Below are positions 57,203 to 64,000 of a stretch of DNA of 64,000 nucleotides, piece by piece. Numbering within the stretch: position 1 is the stretch's first letter; every line of letters starts with the position of its first letter. The notes beneath the pieces were generated by a model. The model did not search any database. It had not been told where the DNA came from and saw only the letters and a program-made list of their open reading frames with translations. The DNA is taken from NCBI GenBank assembly GCA_031316155.1, contig JALDRB010000010.1, positions 1 through 64,000 of the forward strand. The letters are read 5' to 3'. The stretch comes from Candidatus Scalindua sp. GTDB taxonomy: Bacteria; Planctomycetota; Brocadiia; Brocadiales; Scalinduaceae. The translations under genes were made by a program, and so were the position numbers.

Positions 57203-57418
57203 TTAATCTTCGACTTGTATACCTTTTTTTTTCAGGTTATCAAGTATCTCCTTCAATTGGGGTTCAGTGCAATCGTCAATATTGTATACATTTTGTATAC
57301 CGTCAGTGAATAACAATATCAAATGACCTTTATTATCCAGAGACGCTTTCTTGAGATAATCACTTGAAAGCCATGGTGTGAGTGTCTGCATAAATTCTGA
57401 CAAACTACACGTATTCAT
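57203..57418 (-). CDS. 71-residue hypothetical protein
   Basis: Start at ATG 57418 (MNTCSLSEFMQTLTPWLSSD), because AAAGGAG lies 9 bases before; the upstream ATG 57451 precedes it. 'DNKGHLILLFTDGIQNVYNIDDCTEPQLKEILDNLKKKGIQVED' looks like a small alpha/beta protein. Family not recognised; likely real. Confidence 0.6.
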   Translation of the reverse strand: MNTCSLSEFMQTLTPWLSSDYLKKASLDNKGHLILLFTDGIQNVYNIDDCTEPQLKEILDNLKKKGIQVED

Positions 57419-57895
57419 TGAAAGAACTCCTTTCTTTGGTATCGTCCGCAAAAAAACTTCTCAATTGTATTATCTAGAATAATCTGTTCCAATTTCAATG
57501 CGAACGCTCTGAACAGAGTAGCATTATAAGATAAATGTTAAAAAATTTTGTTTTTCTGGAATCTAACAGGTACAGAAATACAGGCCTTTAAGATTCCATT
57601 CATTATTTTTTATTATAATAGTACTGATGGTAATATCAATTCCTATTATCATTAAAAGTAGTCTAAACAACCAAAGACCTTCCGGGACAGGAGGAGAGGA
57701 ATCAGGATATCCAATATAACCCATGTATCTATCAAAGGTTCTATTAAAGGCTAATGTTCCATGAACGAGGTTTTAGATGTAAAAAATAGTGTTTTAATCT
57801 CAAGCTGTTCACGTTAAGTCTTCTCAAATTAAGCCGGTTCAATTAATAATTTCGGTTTGTTTATTTCTGAAAAGGTATTATACATTCTGCTGTCT
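57419..57895 (+). other. No recognised gene
   Basis: AT-rich, no frame with family-like sequence on either strand. Ends at the inverted MITE copy. Confidence 0.4.
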
Positions 57896-58065
57896 TATAC
57901 TAAAACCGATTTGGTTTTCGGTTTTACCCGTCCGAACGGCTGACAGGCCGGGCAGGCTGAAAACCAAAGCTTGGTTGCACTTATCACCGGACAATAGGCG
58001 CCGAGGACTTTACTCGCTCAATTTTATTTCGAATTTTATCCGAAAACCATTACGAGATGAGTATA
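57896..58065 (-). mobile_element. MITE copy 5 (inverted, long form)
   Basis: Read on the minus strand it begins TATACTCATC and ends GGTTTTAGTATA; 170 bp. It shares the middle block (CCTGTCAGCC...GACGGG) with copy 1, so there are at least two length classes. Confidence 0.8.
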
Positions 58066-58379
58066 TCATGAAAATAAAAAGGGTTGTGTGTTACCCATTG
58101 GAATAAAATAAGAGATACTTGAGCGTATATATTGTTCAAGTCATCTCTGTTTATTGAGATATCAGATATTTTACTGTTTACAATATGTTACATAATGGTA
58201 TCTTAATTTAAATGTTTACAGGAAAGCGATAGCCTTCAACGTATTGTAAATCTGTATCAATCGATATTTGATAATACAATCTTATTGCTCTGCTTTCAAT
58301 AAAATAGACAAAATATATTACTCTATGAAAGCTTACTCAAAAACTTTTTATGATGCAGGAGAGAGAAAGGTGGTATGTA
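58066..58379 (+). other. No recognised gene
   Basis: AT-rich leader region of the DUF1566 lipoprotein; no frame of interest. The ribosome site AAAGGTGG (58366-58373) lies at the end. Confidence 0.4.
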
Positions 58380-58994
58380 ATGAAAAGAAATTTTAGATTA
58401 GTTTTCAGTGTGTTTACCATAGTGACTTTATGGAGTTTGAGTTGTGATAATTCAACTGATCTTGCGACGGATGAAAATCGGCCTGAAACGCAAACTAAAT
58501 TACGTTCTACTTACAGGGCGTTGTCTGTTAAACAGATACAATCGATATCACATATATCAATACGAGAAAAAAAGGATTGGGGTTTTTGGGGACATAGTAC
58601 AATAGATCATAAATATAAGGTACAGACAATCAATGGAGATAAAATAGTAATAGATCCTGTTACTGACCTGATATGGCACCATTCAGGTACTACAGATACT
58701 ATTAAATTGAGTGAGGCAAAAGAATGGGTCACGAATTTGAACAACCGGGGATATGCAGGTTATAATGACTGGAGGTTGCCTACTGTGGAAGAAGCTGCAT
58801 CGTTGTTAGAATCAAGCAAAAAGAATAACAGTCTGTACATCGATCCTGTTTTTGATAAGAAACAGGAATGGATATGGACGGGTGACAGCTATGATTCAAG
58901 TAATGGATGGAGTGCGGATTATGCCGGCGGTGGTGTGCTGACGTGTAACATTGATGATGGCAGCTACGTCCGTCCAGTTCGCTCAGCTAACTGA
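58380..58994 (+). CDS. DUF1566 (Lcl C-terminal-type) lipoprotein
   Basis: Start at ATG 58380 (MKRNFRLVFSVFTIVTLWSL) with AAAGGTGG before it. Lipobox LWSLSC, C22. 204 residues. The C-terminal ~115 residues carry the DUF1566 pattern: 'VTDLIWHHSG', 'AKEWVTNLNNRGYAGYNDWRLPTVEEAASLLE', 'WIWTGDSYDSSNGWSADYAGGGVLTCNIDDGSYVRPVRS'. DUF1566 occurs in collagen-binding and other surface proteins; role here unknown. Confidence 0.85.
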   Translation: MKRNFRLVFSVFTIVTLWSLSCDNSTDLATDENRPETQTKLRSTYRALSVKQIQSISHISIREKKDWGFWGHSTIDHKYKVQTINGDKIVIDPVTDLIWHHSGTTDTIKLSEAKEWVTNLNNRGYAGYNDWRLPTVEEAASLLESSKKNNSLYIDPVFDKKQEWIWTGDSYDSSNGWSADYAGGGVLTCNIDDGSYVRPVRSAN

Positions 58995-59118
58995 TGCCTT
59001 TTAGTATTTGATGCTCTTATGCTATTAGTGTCTTATGCTGAGGAGAGGAGAGAGGAATACATTAGACTCTATTCACAGGTAACTCTTTTATTAACCATAA
59101 ACAATTAAGAAAATTATT

Positions 59119-59679
59119 ATGACTACCAGGTCTGCAAAGACATCTAATATGCTTGATGTAAAAAGCTCTCTGTTGCTTATTGTGGATGTTCAGGAAAAAT
59201 TGATGCCGGTAATCTCAGAACAAAAGAATGTTATTTCTAATATCGTTAAACTTGTCACGTTTGGAGAATTAGTTAATATTCCCATTGTTTACACTGAACA
59301 ATATAAATTGGGTGCGACTATGCCTGAAATTAAAGAGAGATTGTCTCATTCAGAACAAATCCTGAAAAAAGAATTTAACTGCTTTATCAATGATAATTTT
59401 AGAAAACGAATCGACAGCTCAAAGATATCTTCTTTAATAGTTGCAGGAGTCGAGACTCATATATGTATATGTCAAACCGCTTTGGAAGCAATAGGACAAT
59501 ATAATGTCCATGTTGTCAGTGATGCCGTATCTTCTAGAACCCGTGCAAACCATAAAGTCGGAATAGAGAGGATGTTTCAAAGCAGTGTAGTGATTACGTC
59601 CACAGAAATGGTTATGTTTGAATTATTGAAAAAGGCTGATACCGAAGAGTTTAAGAAAACCCTCGAGTTAATAAAGTAA
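59119..59679 (+). CDS. Isochorismatase-family cysteine hydrolase
   Basis: 186 residues. D23 in 'LLIVDVQEKLMPVI', the cis-peptide/catalytic 'VAGVETHICICQTA' with C116, and a Lys in 'KKEFNCF' region match the Asp-Lys-Cys triad of this superfamily. It hydrolyses an amide or enol-ether type bond; substrate unknown. It lies 82 bases before the ABC permease, same strand. Confidence 0.88.
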   Translation: MTTRSAKTSNMLDVKSSLLLIVDVQEKLMPVISEQKNVISNIVKLVTFGELVNIPIVYTEQYKLGATMPEIKERLSHSEQILKKEFNCFINDNFRKRIDSSKISSLIVAGVETHICICQTALEAIGQYNVHVVSDAVSSRTRANHKVGIERMFQSSVVITSTEMVMFELLKKADTEEFKKTLELIK

Positions 59680-59761
59680 TCGGGTAAGGTTTTTTGATTG
59701 TTCAGTATTTGCCTCATTAAAGTGAGGGCATTGAGAATATATATTTACTACAATTTTCAGA

Positions 59762-60916
59762 ATGAACTTTATTGCACTGAAAATGTTAATGGGGAATCGC
59801 GCAAAGTATCTGGGTATTATCTTCGGTCTCGCCTTTGCGTCACTTCTGATTACCCAGCAGTCATCTATCTTCGTGGGCTTGATGACCCGTACCTTCAGTT
59901 TTTTAACCGATACCTCTCTCCCTGATATCTGGGTGGTGGATAAAAAGGTACAATATGTTGACGACCTCAAGCCGCTGAAAGAGATGGAATCGCTGCGCGT
60001 CCGCAGTGTGGAAGGTGTTGCATGGGCTGTTCCGCTTTACAAGGGTCTGTTGAAGGCGCGACTTCCAAATGGGAACTTCCAGACATGCAATGTTATCGGC
60101 CTCGACGATGAAACCCTGATTGGCGGACCACCCAGGATGGTCGAGGGGAAACTGGCAGACCTCCGTCAGAGTGACGCTGTTATTGTCGACAGTGTCAGTG
60201 TAAAAGGCAAGCTGGCCAGGGTGCAGCCTGATGGCAAACGCGTACCACTGAAAATCGGCGATACCATGGAACTGAATGACCATCGTGCTGTTGTTGCGGG
60301 CATTTGCCAGATACAACGCCCATTTCAGTCTCAACCGGTTGTTTACACTACTTTTTCGCGAGCGACCATGTTTGCGCCACGTGAGCGAAAGTTGATGTCA
60401 TTTGTGCTGGTCAAGGCAAAACCGGGTCAAAAACTTCACGAACTCTGCCAGCGTATTGAAGAGAGAACAGGTCTAGCCGCATATACGTCTGAAAAATTCA
60501 AAGACCTTACCGTGAGATATTATATGAAATATACCGGTATTCCTATTAATTTCGGGATAACAGCCGTGCTTGGATTTGTCGTTGGTATTGCCATTGCAGG
60601 GCAGACCTTTTACAATTTTACCCTGGACAATATCCGCTACTTCGGCACGCTGAAGGCAATGGGTGCTACGGACTACATGTTGCTGCGGATGATCTTGCTT
60701 CAGGCAGCGGTGGCGGGAAGTATCGGATATGGACTGGGGGTCGGGGCGGCATCTGTCTTGGGATCAATTTCCGGGAAAACAGAACTTTCATTCCGGATGC
60801 CATGGCAGCTCCTGTTCATCAGTGCGGTTGCGGTGATGATAATTTGTGCCGCATCAGCCACCATCAGCATACGAAAGGTAGTTCGGCTGGAACCGGCAAT
60901 CGTTTTTAAGAGTTAA
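59762..60916 (+). CDS. ABC transporter permease (DevC/FtsX-like)
   Basis: 384 residues. TM1 ~15-40, periplasmic domain ~45-255, three C-terminal TMs with 'DNIRYFGTLKAMGATDYMLLRMILLQAAV', the FtsX motif. The gene order permease, ATPase, HlyD matches DevBCA-type exporters in a different order. No recognisable SD sequence directly before ATG 59762. Confidence 0.88.
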   Translation: MNFIALKMLMGNRAKYLGIIFGLAFASLLITQQSSIFVGLMTRTFSFLTDTSLPDIWVVDKKVQYVDDLKPLKEMESLRVRSVEGVAWAVPLYKGLLKARLPNGNFQTCNVIGLDDETLIGGPPRMVEGKLADLRQSDAVIVDSVSVKGKLARVQPDGKRVPLKIGDTMELNDHRAVVAGICQIQRPFQSQPVVYTTFSRATMFAPRERKLMSFVLVKAKPGQKLHELCQRIEERTGLAAYTSEKFKDLTVRYYMKYTGIPINFGITAVLGFVVGIAIAGQTFYNFTLDNIRYFGTLKAMGATDYMLLRMILLQAAVAGSIGYGLGVGAASVLGSISGKTELSFRMPWQLLFISAVAVMIICAASATISIRKVVRLEPAIVFKS

Positions 60917-61159
60917 TACAAGGTTACATTCATGCATAAAGGGCAGAGGGGATTAAGAAGTGGTGACAAATTGTTTACCGTTTCTCCTTCTGAAGGAGGG
61001 GTGGGAAAAAAACACGAAAAAAGAACCCCTTATATTCTCCTTTAGAAAAGGGGAAAACTTTCTCTTTATTAAGGGTGACCTGCGACCCGTGTAGTTCAGA
61101 CAGAAATGCGGGTAAAGATATATTTCTTAATATGGGGACTGAATAAACGAACAAAAAAC

Positions 61160-61861
61160 ATGAATGGAAATAAAACCATTGCGGTCCGTTGTAAAGGCCT
61201 GACCAAGACCTATGGGACTGGCAGCACCCGGGTGCATGCACTTAACGGTATAGACCTTGAGGTACGTACTGGGGAAATGATGATGCTGGTCGGGCCTTCG
61301 GGAAGCGGTAAGACGACATTGATTTCCATTATCGCTGGCGTCCTTGACCGCGACGGAGGTGAATGTGCCGTTTTTGGCCATGATTTCATGCAGATGAAAC
61401 CCTATGAAAAGACTCGGTACCGGGGGCTGCACATAGGATTTGTCTTTCAGATGTTCAATTTGCTTCCCACGTTAACGGCGGCGGAAAACGCGGCGGTGCC
61501 GCTCCTTATCAACGGGGTGAAACGACGAGAGGCGATTGACCGGGCACGGGAAATGCTCAGTCGTGTAGGGTTGGGGGACCGTACGTATTCGCTACCGGAA
61601 CAGCTCTCGGGAGGCCAGCAGCAGCGGGTAGCCATTGCACGGGCAATGCTGCACAATCCGAACCTCATCGTCTGCGATGAACCCACGAGTGCACTCGATT
61701 ACGAGACAGGGCACAAGGTATTGGAGTTATTACGTGAAATGGTAGTGGGTGTTGATCGAGCATTTATCGTCGTTACCCATGATGAACGCATTTTTAAATT
61801 TGCCGACCGTATTGCGAAAATGGATGATGGCCATATTACCTGTGTAGAGAGTATGCACTGA
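61160..61861 (+). CDS. ABC transporter ATP-binding protein (DevA-like)
   Basis: I prefer ATG 61160 (MNGNKTIAVRCKGLTKTYG) over the upstream ATG 61106, which adds an unrelated 18 residues; neither has a good ribosome site. 233 residues: Walker A GPSGSGKT (45-52), 'LSGGQQQR' signature, Walker B 'LIVCDEPTSALD', H-loop 'VVTHDE'. Located 243 bases after the permease; a repeat-like segment (CTCCTTC-TGAAGGAG) fills part of that gap. Confidence 0.9.
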   Translation: MNGNKTIAVRCKGLTKTYGTGSTRVHALNGIDLEVRTGEMMMLVGPSGSGKTTLISIIAGVLDRDGGECAVFGHDFMQMKPYEKTRYRGLHIGFVFQMFNLLPTLTAAENAAVPLLINGVKRREAIDRAREMLSRVGLGDRTYSLPEQLSGGQQQRVAIARAMLHNPNLIVCDEPTSALDYETGHKVLELLREMVVGVDRAFIVVTHDERIFKFADRIAKMDDGHITCVESMH

Positions 61862-62113
61862 TTGAGAAATCAGGATTCAGTGGGGTGTAGGTTTTTTTGA
61901 TTTACCGATACTTTTATTAACAACCTTTGAAATTCCTGAACGTTCCATTATGAAATGCTCAGGCTATGGAATTTTTCCATGGCACTACTCCAGACATACC
62001 TGTTTTGATCATCAGGATATGGTTGTGTGAAATTTGTCCAGGATTGGTAAAATGAGATTTGGAATTTTCTTCGCTCCTGTTTGGTTCTACATTATCCAGG
62101 TAAGGTTACATCT

Positions 62114-63121
62114 ATGATCAGAAAATACATAATTCCCGTACTGGCGGCTCTTGGTATCGGGTTTGCCATCGTGATGGTGGTGAGGGGAAATAAGGCAGTT
62201 CCGCCCGCTCCTCCAGTTATAGAACCGGTAGCTCCTCCTTTTGCCTCTTCCGTGGCTGGTGCGGGCATCGTAGAGGCAAATACGGAAAACATTGCTATCG
62301 GTACTCAAATTGCCGGGATCGTTACAGAGATTTATGTTGTTAACGGCAGCAGGGTGAAGGTAGGTACCCCTTTCTTTAAACTCGACGACCGGGAATTAAC
62401 GGCACAGCTGGCGATACGGAAAACAGCGCTCCGTATGGCCAGGGCAAACGTGAAAGTGGCCATGGCATCTCTAGCTGATTTACAGAACCAGCTGGATCGC
62501 GCTGAGGTTTTGACAGAAGAAAAGGTTATCAGTGTCGACGAACTGGACCGGAACCGCTATGCAGTGCAGATTGCTGAGGCGAAACTGGCCTATGCTCGAG
62601 AGGAAGTCAATTCCGCCAGGGCAAATATAAAAGAAACGGAAACCAACCTCGACAGGATAATTGTACGAGCCCCCTTTGACGGCGAGGTACTGCAGATGAA
62701 AATTCATCTCGGCGAGTTTGCCTCGGCTGGTGTTACAGAGACACCGCTCATGCTGTTTGGTAATAGTGAACCTCTGTACATACGTGTTGATGTGGATGAA
62801 AACGATGCGTGGCGTGTACGATCGGCGGCGCCGGCCGTTGCGTTCCTCAGAGGAAACAGGAACATTACCACACCGCTGAAATTTGTCCGTTTTGAGCGGT
62901 ATGTTGTACCCAAAAAGTCTCTTACCGGTGACAGTACCGAACGTGTTGATACCCGTGTACTGCAGATCCTCTACAGCATCGAGCGCAGCGATCTGCAGGT
63001 TTTCATTGGGCAGCAGATGGATGTGTTTATAGAAGCAAACAATCTGACTCTGTTATCTCCCATGGTACCACAGGTAAACGTGTCAGTTATAAAAAAGAAT
63101 ACTGAAATCAATAGACAGTAA
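62114..63121 (+). CDS. HlyD-type membrane fusion protein (DevB-like)
   Basis: Start at ATG 62114 (MIRKYIIPVLAALGIG), preceded by AGGTAAGG; the frame upstream begins with TTG and lacks such a site. 335 residues: TM ~5-24, a Pro-rich linker (VPPAPPVIEPVAPP), lipoyl domain, long helical hairpin (~90-170), beta domain with 'VRAPFDGEVLQMKIHLGEFASAG'. Third gene of the exporter unit. Transport substrate unknown. Confidence 0.9.
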   Translation: MIRKYIIPVLAALGIGFAIVMVVRGNKAVPPAPPVIEPVAPPFASSVAGAGIVEANTENIAIGTQIAGIVTEIYVVNGSRVKVGTPFFKLDDRELTAQLAIRKTALRMARANVKVAMASLADLQNQLDRAEVLTEEKVISVDELDRNRYAVQIAEAKLAYAREEVNSARANIKETETNLDRIIVRAPFDGEVLQMKIHLGEFASAGVTETPLMLFGNSEPLYIRVDVDENDAWRVRSAAPAVAFLRGNRNITTPLKFVRFERYVVPKKSLTGDSTERVDTRVLQILYSIERSDLQVFIGQQMDVFIEANNLTLLSPMVPQVNVSVIKKNTEINRQ

Positions 63122-63141
63122 TACTTTAGCTCTTTGAAAAA

Positions 63142-63545
63142 CTATGCTGCTAAATTGTAATAATTTCGCAGATATTTCTTTGAAGTAATAGCACTTTGCA
63201 CAGCAGCTAAAACAACTTCTACTGGATTGTTTTCTTGTAGCTCAGCAGATCGAAATAAGGTCATTAATATTGCTTGAGTCTTTGCCTCTTGCTCTGATCT
63301 GTTTTAGTGGGATATTTTTCATGTTAACACAGGCTTTCGCATCTGGTGCTCATCATAAATATTGTCTGGCTTTTTCTTTCGGATAGACGGATCGCATCTT
63401 TTAGAATACGTGACAATTTTTTCCGAAAGACTTTCCACGTATGAGTTGAGTTCCGCTTATCTACTTTCACAAGTTCTGTGAACAGATGATAAAGACATCT
63501 CTGTTTGGCAAAAGCGTTTATCTTGATAGAGCAGGAAGAGGTTGT
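63142..63545 (-). pseudogene. IS66-family transposase remnant
   Basis: Two pieces read on the minus strand. 'KQRCLYHLFTELVKVDKRNSTHTWKVFRKKLSRILKDAIRL' (around 63520-63390) is typical of IS66 DDE transposases. 'SEQEAKTQAILMTLFRSAELQENNPVEVVLAAVQSAI' (63300-63142) matches the C-terminus. They are in different frames and the middle is missing. Dead element. Confidence 0.7.
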
Positions 63546-63585
63546 TTTGGTCGATCCAAATACTTGCAAACAGACTGCAGGTAAT

Positions 63586-64000
63586 TTATCGTTTTTCTGC
63601 ACAGTAAATGAATGCTGGGGGAATGTTCAACCATACTGTTCGCGTTTTAGTTACTTTGTTGAACCTTGTTTTCAATTTTGCCCTGAATCTCATCCCAGCC
63701 GGAAGAAGTAAACCCTGGAGATAAGCAAAGGTCAGGAACCTTCCGCCAGGTTTCAGAACATCGATAATGGTGTCGAGTAATTCATTCTGTAGATCCTCAC
63801 TAAATGAAGCCCAGGGAAGGCCGCATATTATGCAATCACATTCCTTCAGGCCGAATTCGTGAAGGTATTTTTTCGCATTTGATGCGGAATCCTGGTAAAC
63901 AATCACTCCTGGGCACCTATTTCTGGTAGCTGTAACAAAATCCGGGTTGATTTCCAACACAAAAAACCTTGCTCCTAAAGGTATCTTTTGAAGTATTTTC
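63586..64000 (-). CDS. SAM-dependent methyltransferase (PmtA/rRNA-MTase-like), N-terminus outside window
   Basis: The frame continues through the right edge; only ~138 C-terminal residues are present. 'ARFFVLEINPDFVTATR' (motif I/II, acidic loop), 'CDCIICGLPWASFSEDLQNELLDTIIDVLKPGGRFLTFAY' and 'FNKVTKTRTVWLNIPPAFIYCAEK' are typical of phospholipid N-methyltransferases and relatives. Substrate assignment is tentative. Confidence 0.75.
   Translation of the reverse strand, partial: KILQKIPLGARFFVLEINPDFVTATRNRCPGVIVYQDSASNAKKYLHEFGLKECDCIICGLPWASFSEDLQNELLDTIIDVLKPGGRFLTFAYLQGLLLPAGMRFRAKLKTRFNKVTKTRTVWLNIPPAFIYCAEKR

Noticed and set aside
1..64000. CRISPR arrays, tRNA or rRNA genes
   Set aside because: No regularly spaced direct repeats with unique spacers, no cloverleaf or rRNA sequence recognised.

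Overview
The window reads as one contiguous piece of an AT-rich bacterial chromosome with no rRNA, tRNA or CRISPR array that I could recognise. The mix of genes (an extracellular contractile injection system, many signal-peptide or lipobox proteins, many RAYT-type transposase remnants, four-helix-bundle S23-type genes and several toxin-antitoxin pairs) would fit a Planctomycetota genome of the anammox type (Brocadiales, Scalindua-like). This is a low-confidence guess: no marker gene in the window settles it.

Region 1 (1-17.0 kb, all +) is the distal half of an extracellular contractile injection system (eCIS) operon: two baseplate J-like proteins (the first cut by the window edge), a 1283-residue protein with SprB/Ig-like repeats, the CIS_TMP (Afp14-like) protein, a 1182-residue DUF4157 protein with a possible nuclease C-terminus (probable cargo), a small two-helix membrane protein and the eCIS AAA+ ATPase. 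Genes overlap by ATGA or are spaced by tens of bases. Tube, sheath and spike genes presumably lie to the left.

Region 2 (17.1-21.6 kb) carries an M6-type metalloprotease without a signal peptide, followed by two out-of-frame P-domains, and a frameshifted lipoprotein. The two genes share a 57-bp leader. The M6 protease is a candidate second cargo.

Region 3 (21.6-36.9 kb) is an accessory region built from fragments: a group II intron with its reverse transcriptase, an ORF-depleted second group II intron, three copies of a roughly 140-bp MITE (five in the window), RAYT and IS200/IS605 remnants, three DUF1360 copies, intact and broken S23 genes, and four toxin-antitoxin-like pairs all on the minus strand. 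Pieces of 26-32 kb recur, truncated, at 21.7-22.35 kb.

Region 4 (37-64 kb) looks like ordinary chromosome: a GT4 glycosyltransferase, an M16 peptidase divergent from an M1-M28-PDZ fusion, a TlpA-like thioredoxin, a secreted coiled-coil protein beside a small Lys-rich secreted protein, a TolB-like lipoprotein, a rhodanese, BioA, a MacAB-like ABC exporter operon (-), an isochorismatase-family hydrolase, a DevCAB-like ABC exporter operon (+), an IS66 remnant, and a methyltransferase cut by the right edge.

Five reading frames between 18.6 and 33.1 kb are each restored by adding one base to a homopolymer run. Either the accessory region is decaying or the assembly under-calls homopolymers. This matters for any claim about the M6 protease and the lipoprotein.
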